Translations under genes and position numbers: made by a program | Source of the DNA: Panicum virgatum | Taxonomy: Eukaryota > Streptophyta > Magnoliopsida > Poales > Poaceae | NCBI RefSeq assembly: GCF_016808335.1 | Contig: NC_053138.1 | Span: 11,649,900-11,713,899, forward strand | Length of the DNA: 64,000 bases | Reading direction: 5' to 3' | Notes under the pieces: model-generated | Database searches by the model: none | What the model saw: only the letters and a program-made list of their open reading frames with translations | Told to the model about the DNA's origin: nothing | Shown: positions 45,797 through 58,532 of the stretch, piece after piece | How positions within the stretch are numbered: position 1 is the stretch's first letter | How the letters are laid out: the number at the start of each line of letters is the position of its first letter

Positions 45797-48700
45797 TGTA
45801 ACGGCCCGGGTTTTTAAATAGCCAATTTAGGGTAATTAGGACCAAATCATGCCTCATATGCTTGAATTGCAGGAAAAGGATCTTTTTGTAAATGTAAAAG
45901 GTTCTATGTGTAATTATGATTTTATGCAAGGTCCTTTCTGTAGTTTAATTGAATAGGATGTGCAATTATAGCTTTTGTGGAGGGTGCTTTTGCAAAAATT
46001 CAGTGCATTTATTGCTTGGTAGGAAACTTTTCAAATCAGCCCAAGTTTGAAGTGAAATTTCATTGAAAAAGTCAAGTTTCCTTTAAATTCAAATTCCCTT
46101 CTATGTTTTCAAATTTAGCTCTTGAATCTTTGATCAAATAAATTTTTGCTCAACATCAATGTTGTAGATCTTGAAAAACTGAACAACTTTCATGTTGGGC
46201 ACTTTTTCATTTGAGCCCTAGATTAATAGTTATCAATATTTTACAGATAGGTCCCTGAAATTTTGGAAATTTCGTTTAGGTCCCTGTCTTCTTCCCGTGT
46301 CTGTCTCTCTCTGCTCTCTCTCGCCGCCGGTGCCGTGCGCCGCCCGCCCACCGCTCTGGGCCGCCCTCCCGCGCCACCTCCCGCCTGCTAGCTTCCACGC
46401 GTCGCATAGAAGCTCCTCGACGCCCTCTTCCTTCGCGCTGGACCTCCCCTCCCTTCGCCACGCCGCCCAGAAGCTCCTCGCGGCTGCCACCTCGCCGCCG
46501 CCGTGGCCCGGCCAGGACAGAGCCCGCCGCTCCTTTCTATCGCGCGCATCAGCACCCCTGGAAGTTCCACAACGCGTTCCCCTCGCTCTCTCGCACGCTC
46601 CCTGCCCAGTTTCCCCAAACCAGCGCCGCCGTTCATCCGTAACCCCGGCGAGCTCGACGCCGCCGCGGAGCCGCCACTGCAGCTCTCATCCGCCCGAAGT
46701 GACCCCCTAGAAAGCTCTACCGTGAGCCCGCGCAGCTCACCGACCCATCCTCCTCTCCCAATCGCCACCCGAGCGCCATCCCGCCGGAGCAGACCGCCGC
46801 CAGTCACCTGCTTCCGTGGAGCCACCTCTCTGCTATGCCTCGACCCAAATTAGCTTGACCAGCGCCTTATCCTTGCTGCTCTGATCCTTCTCGGCCCGAG
46901 CCCATTCGCTGTAGCTCACCGGAGCGCCGCCTCCACCATCTCCGACCACCACCGGCCGCCGGAGCCCGCGGACCCGCCGCCATAGGCCATCCCGAGCCTT
47001 CCCGAAGCCACCTAGAGGTGCGCCTGGTCCCCCTCTTGCTTTCCCACCTCGATCCCCTCGCCGCCGGCGAGCCTAGCCGCCGGTAATGGCCGGCGCCCTT
47101 TCCCCTGTTCTCCTCTGCGGCCAAGGACCCCGTGTTAGAAGGAACAAAAGTTCCAGGGGGCTTTCTGCAAACCCCATGACTCATATGAATAGTAGCAGCA
47201 AGGGCCCCTTTGTAATTTTTGCTGAGAACTTTGAAATTCTATAGAAATTCCTAGGAAATTCAGAAAAAGGCAAATCTTGATGTTTTGGAATCCTTGTACA
47301 AAGATCTTTGCAGTAGAATTAAAATATTATGGTTGTTTGTTGAAAGTTTTTGAGGTATAAATGGTTTTGTGTCACTAGGTAATTAAAGACTAATTGTTTT
47401 GTCTTTTTCTTTACTGATGATTGAAAGCTTGTCTTGCTCTGAAATTTTTTATGGTAGTTTACTCATGTGACACTAGTTTTTCTATAAAAATTTCGTGGTC
47501 AGTTTTCATGTGTAGCTTTTTCTTTGATTTAATGTTTGTTTAGTAGACTTTAATTATGGTAAATAGTTTATGTTCATAATAAATCATGAAAATATTTCTG
47601 CATGTTCTTCTTGAGCAGCTTAGCTTGTCCAGGAAGTTTGAGCGTCATTTCATGAATAGAACATGAGTTAAAAATGAATCTTGCTAATCTATTGTTCTGT
47701 TTTGTTTATTTTCTCATAATTATTTCTGTGTAGATAAAATGATAAAAAATTCACAGTATCTCGTTCATTTCTGTATGGATCTCCTGTTAAGTTTTGAGCT
47801 TCTGCTTTGTTCTAGTTTGACCTGTATAATTCAAGTTTGTTCTATGCGCTGTCTGAATGATTGATTTGTTCTGATTAAATGGTTAGATGTTATGGCATGA
47901 TTTTTACAGGGTAGATTACTTTGTTCATGTTCTGTTTAGTGTAATTTTGGTAGAATTTATTACTATTTGTGCTCTGAGTTGTTGATTTATTTACAAACCA
48001 CGACTTAATTGTTTAGGAAATCACCCCCACTTGTTTAGAAAGTTAACCAACTTCTTTTGTGCTGTTGATCATGATGTCTTGTGTAGTTAAATTTGGTATT
48101 TAACTACTCTATAAACGATTGCCCCTGTGTGTATTTATGATGTTGTTCTTGCATTACATATAGACACGACTGCCTTATCAGACGGGACGTACGAGCTGAT
48201 CCCGGAGTCTGACGGAGGTGATCTCGAAGCTCAAGTGAACACCGCCGAACTAACTGAAGGCCCGGACCAAAGTTCGGAAGAGCCTAGAGCTGAAATAGTT
48301 AGCAACTACCGAGAAGGCAAGCCCCGGACATAACCTATATTTCAAATTATTATTATTTACTGTTATTATTTACTTGTGCATTTACAGTTCTTAGGATTTG
48401 AATTGAAACCCTAGATGCATGATCCTAGAAACCTATGTACTGAATACTAGACTTGAGTTCGACTACTTGCTAAGCTTATAGGACCGGTAAAAGTCGAGTG
48501 ATTGCTTGTCACTCGCGAGTTTTATAGGAATTGATTGTTTACCTTTCTGTTATCAATATAAGGACGACAGACGGGGATGTGATCGACATCATGACCTTAT
48601 GTGAGACCCCGTCTGTGTTGATGAACTTGCTAAGGTCGCGGTGTGTGGTAGCGGTGGTTAAGTTTTTGAAAGTACTAGCCACATGCCGTAAATATGGTAC

Positions 48701-49782
48701 GCGGTAAGCCTAGTAGCCGATTGGACCGGGGAGTGGATATACCTTTCACTCTCTCTTTAGAGATAGGTTTTTAAATGTTATTGTTGATTAACACTACGAC
48801 TTCAAGGGACAAGGGTGGACCGGGCACGGGTGGACCTTGGAGCCCTGTAGTCGGGGAGAGTGACCCTATCCACAAGCCGGAAAGAAAGGTCAACGGTTGT
48901 TTGGGAATGACCCGACGGTGTTCCAGACGTGTGTGCTAGGTTATCCTTGCAAGGTTGAATTTCGATTCAGAATCGTCCGCCTCTCATGATGAAATGAGAC
49001 TGCTTGATTCCTTTGCCACACAGAGTAATAAGATCAATAATATTATTTATCAATCTTAATGTTTGCTTAGTTTTCTACCATGATTGGATAGTAGTTGCTT
49101 ACATAGAATGGTTAATCAACTAGAATCTTGAAAGTTAAAACTTGAAAGTAAGGACATACTCTTTATTGCTTTTCAGCAAAAGAAAAACCAGAATCTCACA
49201 AACCCTGCATAGTCTAGCTAAAGTGGGTTAAATATACCCGTTGGCGGTTAAGTCTTGCTGAGTATTAGAATACTCAGCCTTGCTGTTGAAACCCTTTTTC
49301 AGGTATGAGTCTTGAGGACCAGGTCGCTAGTTTGACCTATCCCTGCTCTTTGCCTCCTGGCTAGTCCGTAGAGTGGGATGCGTCTTCGGCCGGCAATGAC
49401 CATGGCGAGTGATACCTTGCTTGGGCTAGCTTGGTATACTTTTGCGACGTGTTGTAGCCGTCGTTGTCTCTTTCCGCTGCTTTCAAACTCTGAAGTTAAA
49501 GTTATGGTTTGTATAACTGCTTTTTAAAGTTTGTACTTGTAATAATGTTTTAGAATTAGTTTGTAATAACTTTTATACCTGTGATGCAAAACTTGTGGTT
49601 GTAATATCTCTGGACTCGCCTTCGTGCGGGGTATGCTTGTTCGATCCTAGAATCGGTGGGTGTATCGCGACGTTACCCGACAGACCAAAAATTGTTCCGT
49701 TTGAAGTGCGTTTAAGCTAATGTTGCCTTTATGGTGATGGCCTGCGCACTTGAGCCGGGATAATTTAGGCGGTTCTGCCACA
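45797..49782 (+). repeat. 3' LTR of the LARD element (3986 bp)
   Basis: A near-identical copy of the 5' LTR, with two compensating one-base length differences (a T-run near 47905 and a G-run near 48830). The hairpin recurs at about 49257-49278. It is followed by the GCCAT duplication. Confidence 0.93.
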
Positions 49783-49787
49783 GCCAT

Positions 49788-50332
49788 CTCAACCAGCGTT
49801 CGATTCTTCCGCTCTACAACTCCATTCTGCTGTGGAGTGTAGGGAGAAGAATACTGGTGTTCAAGCCATTGATCACTGCAAAAAGGTGTCAGAACGAGTG
49901 TTTTTGAATTCTGTGCCATTATCACTGCGAATCGCTCGCATGGCCTGGGGTAGCTCGTTTTTCAACCTCAAGATCAAGTCTCGAACAAACTCGATAGCCT
50001 CATCCTTGGTTCTCATGGAAAAGACCCAAGAATAGCGAGAAAAATCGTCCACGATCACAAGGACATACCACTTCCCACCAACAGACATCACCCTAGAAGG
50101 ACCAACTGTGTCCATATGTAGCAACTCTCCAGGGTGAGCGGTCATCACCTGATTAACAGGTGTATGTGAAGTAGCAATCATCTTCCCGTGGCGACACGGA
50201 TGGCAAACAAGGTCCTTTTCAAACTTCAATTTGGGCAATCCTCGGATCAGGCCAAGTGAACTAAGTCTCGACAACAGATCGAAACTCAAATGTCCATGTC
50301 TTCTATGCCACTTCCACAAATAAGAAGAAGGA
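49788..50332 (-). pseudogene. copia GAG-pre-integrase and integrase core, frameshifted
   Basis: On the minus strand: WKWHRRHGHLS with the His/Cys zinc-binding part (CHPCRHGK), the first catalytic Asp region (HMDTVGPS), RSDNGTEF with the second Asp, then PQQNGVVERKNR with the catalytic Glu. A run of five A on the plus strand (49880-49884) carries an apparent extra base that moves the frame between the second Asp and the Glu. The left end meets the 11.1-kb insertion exactly at its target duplication. Confidence 0.85.
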
Positions 50333-51810
50333 TGTAAGGATCACCGGGGTGTCCGACCATAGAGGGGGAGGGGGTGAATAGGGTCGCTAATCGCTTTTTA
50401 ACCTAGGGCTCAAACTACTTGCATAAGATAAACCTAACACGTCCTATACATGCTAGTTATGACTAAAGTTTATCTATGCTACTCTCTACTTACCCCTAAA
50501 AGACTTGAAACCTAGCCAATCCTAATCAAACTAACTAGGAAAGTAAAGGTACGCAAGATAGAGTAAATGCGGAAACGTAATGCGGTAAGTAAAAAGGTAA
50601 GTGCAAGAGGGATGCAAACTCCCAAGTAGACACGGTCATGTAACGTGGTTCGGCACAAACGCCTACGTCCACGGGACACCGAGGCTCTTCCGATCACCGT
50701 CTTGCACTACGCCACCAAGGCGATGCCCGCAAGCAAAGGCAAGTGCCCCTAAGACACCGAGTCTCGTGCACCGCCGCCGTCTCTCTCGGTCACCCGGCCG
50801 TAATCCACTACGGAGCTTCTCCACCAAGGAGGGGGCCTCCTCTTCCCCCGCACAAAGTGTCGTTGCCACTCCACACCAAGACGGAGGGTCACACGATGGA
50901 TCACAAGTTGCTTGCCGCAGCAAGACTTCTCAAAGGAGCTCTCGCAAGAACTAATCCCTATTACAAGCACTAAGCACTCTCACAAGTGTGCTTAAGCCTA
51001 TATGATGTACAATTAAGCTCTATGATGGTTGGAGATGTTCTTGGGTGTGTGTGGGATGTCCAGCAACTCCAGCACACTTCAAATGGCTGGGGTGAGGCGT
51101 ATATATAGGCCACCAAGTCTTGTAGCCGTTGCTCCAACGGTCAGCTGAAAATCTGCGTATCACCGGAAGAACCGATGCCTTTGGCTGAGGTAGCGTCGGT
51201 TCTTCCGGTCACTCATAACCTGAAGTAGCCATTGAACTCCTGACAGCTGACGCGGTGATCACCGGTTGAACCGATGCTTTGTACCGATGCATCACCGGTT
51301 CATCCGGTGCTTAAGAATCTTCTCCTGGGCGCTGACGTCATTGCACCGACACAATACTCCGATGCACCGTCGGTTGAACCGGTGCTGAAGAATCTTCTCC
51401 TGGGCGCTGACGTCATTGCACCGACGCAATACTCCGATGCACTGTCGGTTGAACCGGTGCTGAAGAATCTTCTCCTGGGCTCTTGACATCGTCTCTGGAA
51501 CATAGGACGCCCAATGCACCATGCCCCTTTTTGACCCGTCGGTTCATCCGGTGCCCATAAGCTGACTTGGTTTTGATTCCCTTCTGCCATGGCGTCGGTT
51601 CTTCCGGTGCTCCTGATCCGAAGACTTGCTATGCCTATCTTCTCTTTCTCTTTGGGCCTTGCTATGCCTATCTTCTCTTTCTCTTTGTCATCACTTGAAC
51701 CTAAAAGCCTGAGAATGGTCATCTTAATAATCATATTAGTCCAAGTGTTGTGTTGTCATTCGATCACTAAAATCACTCGAAATGGCATAAATGGTGCCAT
51801 GTTCGTTTCA
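50333..51810 (-). repeat. solo LTR (1478 bp) inside the minus-strand copia element
   Basis: On the minus strand it begins TGAAACGAACATGG and ends CCTTACA. A perfect AAGGA duplication flanks it (50328-50332, 51811-51815), and deleting LTR plus one duplication restores the copia frame. No internal region remains, as expected from LTR-LTR recombination. It carries many CACCGGTT/AACCGATGC-type motifs and a 75-bp tandem repeat. Confidence 0.92.
51313..51480. repeat. 75-bp tandem repeat in the solo LTR
   Basis: AAGAATCTTCTCCTGGGC recurs at 51313, 51388 and 51463, with GCTGACGTCATTGCACCGAC and GTCGGTTGAACCGGTGC in each full unit. The TGACGTCA core is a classic bZIP/CREB-type palindrome. Confidence 0.9.
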
Positions 51811-52591
51811 AAGGACCCGCCAACAAGCAGCGAGAAGGGCCAAGAGGTGTTCCAGAGAAGTCAACCAAGAAAACCCAATCGCGAGGTGTAATCCGGCAAA
51901 CCAAATCTCCTCTGGAATCGAGAACACGCGAACAACCCTCTTTGAAGCGAACCTCAAACCCCTCATCAAGAAGTTGCGAAACAGAAAGCAAATTGAACCC
52001 AAGGTTCGAAACCAAAGCAACCTCTCTCAGGGTAAAGCGATTAGAAACTCGAACAACGCCAAGTCCACGTACCTTTCCTCTTCCATTATCCCCAAACACA
52101 ATGTACTCCTTTGAGCGCATCGGGGTGAGGCTGGAGAACCATTTGTCATTCCCGGTCATATGGCGCGAACAACCGGAGTCCATGATCCACCTGTTCTCCA
52201 AGCCTCCGACCTGCACATCAGTAGTGAGATAAAGGGTGAGCAAATGTCTCAACACTGGGGTTAGCAAAGTGAGATGCGAACCAGTGTCGAGCCATTTGCT
52301 CTACAGAAGGGTTAGCAAAACCAGGCAAAACATATCCCTCGTCTCGTCTACCGCGTGATTGACGAACTTCACCGCGAGGAAAGCGTGGAGCCTCAAAACC
52401 TCCTCCAACGCCTCAGTCCCGTGGTCCATAGCCGTACTGAAAACGACCAGGAGCACGACCGGCAAAGCGACCACCCGCTGGAGCACGGTAACCACCACCG
52501 TCTCCCTGACCTCCACCTACACGGCGCGCCCTAGCATCTTGCCTACCACCACGCCGAGAAGGACCATGCACCCGAGCGGAGTACATGTCCG
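51811..52591 (-). pseudogene. copia gag C-terminal end and protease fragment
   Basis: The minus strand encodes the aspartic protease motif WIMDSGCSRHMTG and the following LLSVSQLLDEGFEV block, ending at the solo-LTR insertion. Upstream (52300-52590) is an Arg/Gly-rich gag tail with a premature stop near 52413. The N-terminal gag is absent: homology stops abruptly at the LTR fragment at 52592. Confidence 0.8.
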
Positions 52592-52862
52592 CGTTCCGGT
52601 GCCTATAGGCTGACTTGGCTTCGATTCCCTTCTGCACCAGAATTCCATAGCGCCGGTTCTTCCGACTACCATCGAATGCACCGATGCCCGTAGAGGCGGC
52701 CCTTCGGGCCTTGCTATGCCTATCTTCTCTTTCTCTTTGTCATCACTTGAACCTAAAAGTCTGAGAATGGTCATCTTAACAATCATATTAGTCCAAGTAT
52801 TGTGTTGTCATTCGATCACCAAAATCACTCGAAATGGCATAAATAGTGTCATGTTCGTTTCA
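52592..52862 (-). repeat. truncated LTR of the same family as the solo LTR
   Basis: The segment matches the minus-strand start of the solo LTR (TGAAACGAACA...) but stops after about 270 bp, abutting the copia gag fragment. The junction at about 52592 lacks a target duplication, so it arose by deletion or recombination rather than simple insertion. Confidence 0.8.
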
Positions 52863-53329
52863 GTGTAGAACAAACCAATGATTAGTGCCGTTCACGTGTT
52901 TTAATAAACGAACATTGCATGGCCTTTCACGTTCCAAGGCGCGAGTGTTTAGGTAGAACTAACAATACAAAATTAGAAGTCTTTCTCACAACACAGCAGA
53001 AGAACCACGCAACGCTGCAACAGTATTAGCGGAGTGGGGTAGTGGACATGGACCATATATAGGCCTATAGTTCAATTGTTTATATACCCGTGCATTTGGA
53101 CTCCTGGCTTTGTCAAATTGTCAAGTGATGATATGACTCGTGTCATCCTATCTATTGTTGGCTTGGACTCAGATCAGTTGGTTTTATTCTACTACTTGTC
53201 CTTGTTAATGCAACGCATAGTATTGCTAAGACATCACAGTTCATAGATTGTCGCGTGCATATGCATGATGATGCATCTTCCGTGACCAATCAATCATGGA
53301 GCAAATACATCACTCTAGAAAACTGGTTG
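52863..53329. other. intergenic, no gene seen
   Basis: Sequence outside the retrotransposon block. No reading frame or repeat ends recognised. Confidence 0.5.
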
Positions 53330-53573
53330 GGCTGTGTTTAGTTCCGCGAAAAGTTCCCAAAATTTTTCACTGACGCATATTACATCGAATCTTACGATAC
53401 ATGCATGAGTATTAAATGTAGTTAAAAAATATAACTAATTGCACAGTTTGGTTGTAAATGACGAGACGAATCTTTTAAGACCAATTACTCAATGGTTGGA
53501 CAATAGTTGCCAAATAAAACCGAAACGTGCTACATCAACTTTTTCGCAAACTTTTCGCGAACTAAACACACCC
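53330..53573. mobile_element. Tourist-like MITE with CGCGAA ends (244 bp)
   Basis: TTG duplications are at 53327-53329 and 53574-53576. The ends GGCTGTGTTTAGTTCCGCG and CGCGAACTAAACACACCC are inverted. It is a different subfamily from 53983. Confidence 0.85.
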
Positions 53574-53982
53574 TTGATGTTTCTAGCATTGAAAAGATTC
53601 CAATAGAACAGCTGTATTCAATTGGACAAATAAGTAGAAAGAGAGATATCCCAAAAAATAATCAGCGCGTATTAGCAGGGTATCGATCTCAGAGCTCGAG
53701 AAGTTTAATTTTGTAGTTCTTGGTCCTTATTATTAAGGGCCGGGGTGAACTAGTGCTACATCTACACGCACGTTTGAAGCTCACATGGGAGCATGTGACG
53801 TCGTTCTTCAATCCTTCACATAACAGTTTTTTAGAGCATTCGAATCTTCAAACTTCAGCTCTAGTTGGCTGGTACTACCTGCTAACTTTATAAGAGATTA
53901 TCTAATGAACTAATTGCTTGATTACCAATAAATTCAGCGCTAGTAAGTAGTACTTTTCCGTACAACAAAGGTGGGTATGTAA

Positions 53983-54346
53983 GGCCCTGTTTAGTTCCCT
54001 TTGCATGTAAACGTAAAAAAAAATGCGATGAAATCTTGCCAATTTGAAGTACTAAATGAAGTCTATTTACAAAACTTTTTGCACAGATGGGTTGTAAATC
54101 GCGAGACGAATCTAATGATGCTAATTAATCCATGATTAAGCAATAATTAGAGGATGGTTACTGTAGCATCACTGTTGCAAATCATGGATTAAGTAGGCTC
54201 ATTAGATTCGTCTCGTGATTTACAGGCCATCCATGCAAAAAGTTTTGTAAATAGACTTCGTTTAGTATTTCAAATTAACAAAATTCCTTCGCAAAATTTT
54301 GGGTTTTTGTGTTTTTGCGTTTACAGGGTGGGAACTAAACAGGGCC
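53983..54346. mobile_element. Tourist-like MITE (364 bp)
   Basis: TAA duplications are at 53980-53982 and 54347-54349. The near-perfect ends are GGCCCTGTTTAGTTCC and GGAACTAAACAGGGCC. It is the best preserved member of the family also present at 22719 and 30352. Confidence 0.93.
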
Positions 54347-54349
54347 TAA

Positions 54350-56417
54350 ATATATACTTTCTGCAGCTAGACTTTTTATCTTTGGACTAATTAATAATCA
54401 CGTCCATGAGTGGTGTTGCCTTGTTGGAGTAACTGAGACAGGGTCCAGTTGGCCTGCACCCTGGGTAGGTTAGCTTACCTCATGGCCAAAACTCGTTTTC
54501 CTTGTCCGTTTCTGCCTTTTGATTTGGTTCTCCAGCTCTGTCTGTGCTTTGGGCCTAACTTATTAGTTAGGATTGCTCCTTTTGCAATTGCAACCTTTGA
54601 CAGCCGCAGAATGTGTGTACTGTGCCACCTTGCGTGGACAATCTTCACACCAACTCCTCTATCTCTTTCTCTTCACTTCACCCTGCCCTGAAGAAAGAAC
54701 CTTCCTTTAATTTTCGCAACATATATGGCTGAAAGATAGTTAGCACCATTTCAATCAGAGCTCATCCAAGAGCAAATTCGAGAATGGGACAACCTCAACC
54801 CAAGCGGCGTAACCATACCAAACAAGCACTGCAACATGATGCCTAAACATCACATTAACTATTTCGTCATAATTTCTCACTATTCAGCATATCTATCCAC
54901 ACTTGTTATATAATATAAACTTGGCAAGGATTGCTCCTCCGATCCAGCTCAGCTATCGGCCATATATACAGCATATATATGCAGTTCAATTCCCACTATT
55001 CATTCATATTTTTCAAAATTTCAAGACTTGGTTATTTGTGTATGGATCGGAGTATGCCTATAATAAACGAGATAATAATAATGCTAAGGAAGATGTATGA
55101 CGCATCCATGAGAAGGAGATGCCAGCTTGCAGTGATGTTGCATGCGAGCTACCAGACGTGAAGACCCCGCAAGTCAAAAGAGCCCCGCCAAATTTGCTCC
55201 CAATCACTTCTTCCCGCCCGGCGACTTGCCGCCTTGCCGGAGCTTCTTCTTCTCCAGAACTTCAACCGGGGAAAGCAACCACGAACGGCGCTCATCTAAC
55301 AGCCAGGCCAAATGTCCAAATCCAACTTGCGTTCCTGAGATGACGTTGCCGAACAATCACGACCGATCGGAGTCAGCAAGGAATCGAAGCCACACCTCTC
55401 CCGACGGCCGTTAGTTGGAGGTCGCTGTCCTTCACATGGATGCATGAGCATGACGCATCCTGCTGGGCTACCTTGCATTGGGTAGCTTGGAGCTATTGGC
55501 AACCTGCCCTTCGAAGTATAGCAAATGTTCAGACACAACCAGGAAGCTAAGTTTGCGACAGGTGCTCCCGTGCTCTCGCTGAGCGAGAGTGGATTGGGAT
55601 TGGAGATAGATATCTCTCATCCCCTCCTCCCGGTCCCCAACAAGGATATGCATGTCATGTCCAGTGGAGTAGTTGGTCGTTAGCACAAACTAGCCCTGGA
55701 TTTCTTCCCTGCAAAAAGGAAAAAAAAAAACAGGACCAATCTTCGTCTTATGTATATGTTCGCTGTTCATGCGTTACCTTTTCCAACTATACAGATGACC
55801 GTTTCGCACCCCGCCTACTCCTAATTTGGCTGACATTTTCTTTTCTCAGTCTTCTGTTTTGTCGCTTTTGGAGTGGATGGTGCTCGATCACTCGAACTCA
55901 TTCCAATGCCGCGTGGTGTGTCCTCCATAGTTCTCTTTCCCACTGGGAACTCATCATCTTTATCGTACAAAAGAGAGCGCCAAAAAAAAAATTGCATACA
56001 AAAGAGGGGCATCTAGAGTTCTTAAGCACCTTCCATGAAAAATAGAAGAGCGCCGTGCTAATTTCCTGGAACATATGCTTCTGCTGAGAATAATAGTTTA
56101 GGTGAATTATTTGCGGGAAAATGCAGGAATAGTTTTGGTGGTGACCCAAGGGAGTACGAAAGCGGTATGTGCTAGTTGGTTCGATCGATGTTGCTAATTC
56201 TACACGTCAAGAATTTGGAGTATGATGGCGTCGTTCACTTTCGAAGATGGAGATCGTTTTGCATTCAAGTTATTAGAAGGAATCGTTTCAATGTTGTGTT
56301 TAATTAGCGCTGCAATTACAGCTACTAACGAGATCGGCGGCAATTATAAACCGGATATGAATGGTTGCTACTTTTAGGGCACCTCCAGCGTGCAAATCGA
56401 TTTTACTGTGCAAAGTC
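54350..56417. other. intergenic, no gene seen
   Basis: Mixed composition. Several short frames occur, none with recognisable domains or splice support. Confidence 0.5.
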
Positions 56418-56420
56418 TAA

Positions 56421-56809
56421 GAGCATCTCCAACAATGACTAAAAAATAAAGTCCCAAAAACTTAGTTTTGGGAGCTGGCTAAAAACTTTAGGAAGCAAAA
56501 TATGTTCCTTCCTCCAGCAGTTCCTAAAATTTAGATCCAAAATGCTGCCACCTCACCACCTGGGTCCACGCTTGATTTTTTTTTTCTCGGCAACAAACAA
56601 GGAATGGCGCGAGGTAGGACCGCGGGAGGTGATTTTTTTTGTGATTGGGAGCTCGTCCTCGAGGCGCAAATATAGCTCCGAATGGCTTCATTTTTTGAAC
56701 TGCGGAGGGATTGGGCATCAAGATAGGTTACTGTTGGAGCCATATTTTTTTCATTTATTTCCAAAACAAGAATTTTTAGGATATATTTTGAGTACTCTTG
56801 GAGATGCTC
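56421..56809. mobile_element. PIF/Harbinger-like MITE with GAGCATCTCC ends (389 bp)
   Basis: TAA duplications are at 56418-56420 and 56810-56812. The ends GAGCATCTCCAACA and CTTGGAGATGCTC are inverted. The interior has inverted TTTTAGGAA/TTCCTAAAA-like pairs and a central GC-richer segment without known coding content. Confidence 0.85.
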
Positions 56810-56812
56810 TAA

Positions 56813-58524
56813 AGAGTGTCAGAGTATTCGATAGCCACAGTGTCGGTATCGATTTATTGGGACCCAGACTCAGTTAAACAAATGCGAAACTATGTTAGAC
56901 GCTTCTTTCCTAGTCACTCAATGCCAAAGCTGACACCTGCTACTGCCAATTTCGATTATTTTACTGATCTATGTGGCTTATGGTTCGAACTGTGTTGGAA
57001 CTTGGAAGGCCGGTTTTAGTTTCTGACATGTACGAGTCGACCGCTGCAGTGTGTAAAATTCGATTCACTCGACGGTTCTTTTTAGAGCAACACTGGAGCT
57101 GACGTTAGCTATTTTAGCAGCTCGGGCAGGTACCAAGTATTCACGATTTTTCATCTCCGGATGCCAGCAAAGATGGTGCCATCGTTAGCAATTATATTCT
57201 TCTTTACGTCAACGCAGGTTGTTAGGATTGAATAGTTAGTAGCTTGATTAATCCTGATCCTGGTAATGCTATTAGAATGGAGCTAGCAACAAATATAATA
57301 ATGATTGTAAAAATTCTCATATAATAAATAGATTGAGGTGACTGATCGCGATACAAGTCTTGACTCAATTGATGGCTAAGCCAAGAAGTTGTCAGAGGAG
57401 AGGATATTCCATCGTATTTATCACTGAATATAAAGCTAACATTTCTTTTTTGACTTTTTTGTAATATTGGTCACTAAATGACCATTTGCCTGAAGGTGCA
57501 TGTGAGATCAGGACATCAGTGATCAAGCACTGATCAGGTGACCTAGATAGCCTCAAAATACAGCCGAACATGCCTGCCATTATGCCAAGGAGATGATTCG
57601 CTTTTCGGCTGATAGATATTCGGGGGTGATGAGGCCACTATCTTGGTAAAAGCCGCTCATGTGTGTCACATTTTCATCGTGATGAGACAAATTTATTAGC
57701 CCACCGGCTGATGCAAATATACGCAGGAGAGGCGATGATCGCTGTCCACGCGTAGGCCTCACTCTCGAAAGATATCATGAATGATGAGATCATCAAGACA
57801 AAGTTTGTTTAGTAGTATTACCATGCAAAAACCCATGGCTATGATCATTGCTCATGCATGACACCATCTCGGCTAGAAAAATGGTGTTTGCGGGCCTAAG
57901 TTCTAAGAACAAGCACTAAATGATGCAGCTTTTTGTATTTGTATTATTTTTTTGGAAAGAAAAAGGCCGGATGCCTTTTCCTGTTGATTATGAGTGCTAG
58001 TGGAAGATGCAGTTAGGACGAAGTAATGGGGACACAAATATCTTGAGAGGATTCGTAGACATCCTTTAATTTTTGCGGGCATTCGTAGGCATCATTTATA
58101 GCGATGCCGATGCAAGGCACATAATCCACCAGGTACTAGTTAACCATGCAAATGAAGGCGCCAGCTTAGGCATAGGTTGCACATGTGGGCTAGCTTATTA
58201 ATTGATGAGATTGTAATGTGCTGTGTCCATTTTGAAACAAATGACGATACTGGCTTTGCCATTCCAGTTTGACCTCAAATTTTTCATGGCCAATCTGAAA
58301 TCTGATCACCGTCTCCATGTCATTTAACTGAACGTCGTCAGTTGTTTGTAAATGAAGGGAGCACCCTCCATCCATTTGTCTATTTTCTTAGGAATTCAGA
58401 ACTGAATCTCAGCTTACTACAATGTCCCCCAGCAAATGCACACAGTTTTTAAGTGTCTTTGAGTAAAGGGTACCTTTTAACGGTGTGTAGGGGGGTTGGT
58501 ATATTTTTCATTCATGGATGTGTG
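56813..58524. other. intergenic, no gene seen
   Basis: No convincing gene, RNA or transposon end recognised. Confidence 0.5.
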
Positions 58525-58532
58525 TTCGTGAC

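Larger units (their letters stand above)
38635..49782 (+). mobile_element. young non-autonomous LTR retrotransposon (LARD type), 11.1 kb
   Basis: Two LTRs of identical length (3986 bp, 38635-42620 and 45797-49782) flank a 3176-bp interior. A perfect 5-bp duplication, GCCAT (38630-38634, 49783-49787), marks the insertion into the integrase of the older copia element. A primer-binding site and polypurine tract are present. The interior encodes only a gag-like zinc-knuckle frame, with no protease, RT or integrase, so mobility would need a helper. LTRs of about 4 kb and a nearly non-coding interior fit large retrotransposon derivatives; the TGTAACGGCCCGG start suggests a Ty3/gypsy (Tekay-like) partner (inference). 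Confidence 0.93.
34217..52591 (-). mobile_element. decayed Ty1/copia element, minus strand, split by two later insertions
   Basis: Read on the minus strand there are a gag C-terminal end (52591 down), protease, GAG-pre-integrase and integrase, RT, an RNase H tail, an untranslated stretch with several AAGGGGGAG-type purine tracts (about 36160-36280), and a 3' LTR (35780-34217). A solo LTR (50333-51810) interrupts the protease/integrase junction and an 11.1-kb element (38635-49782) interrupts the integrase. Removing each with one copy of its 5-bp duplication joins the coding sequence precisely. The purine tracts resemble SIRE/Maximus-type copia elements (inference). No 5' LTR of this element is recognised. 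Confidence 0.85.
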
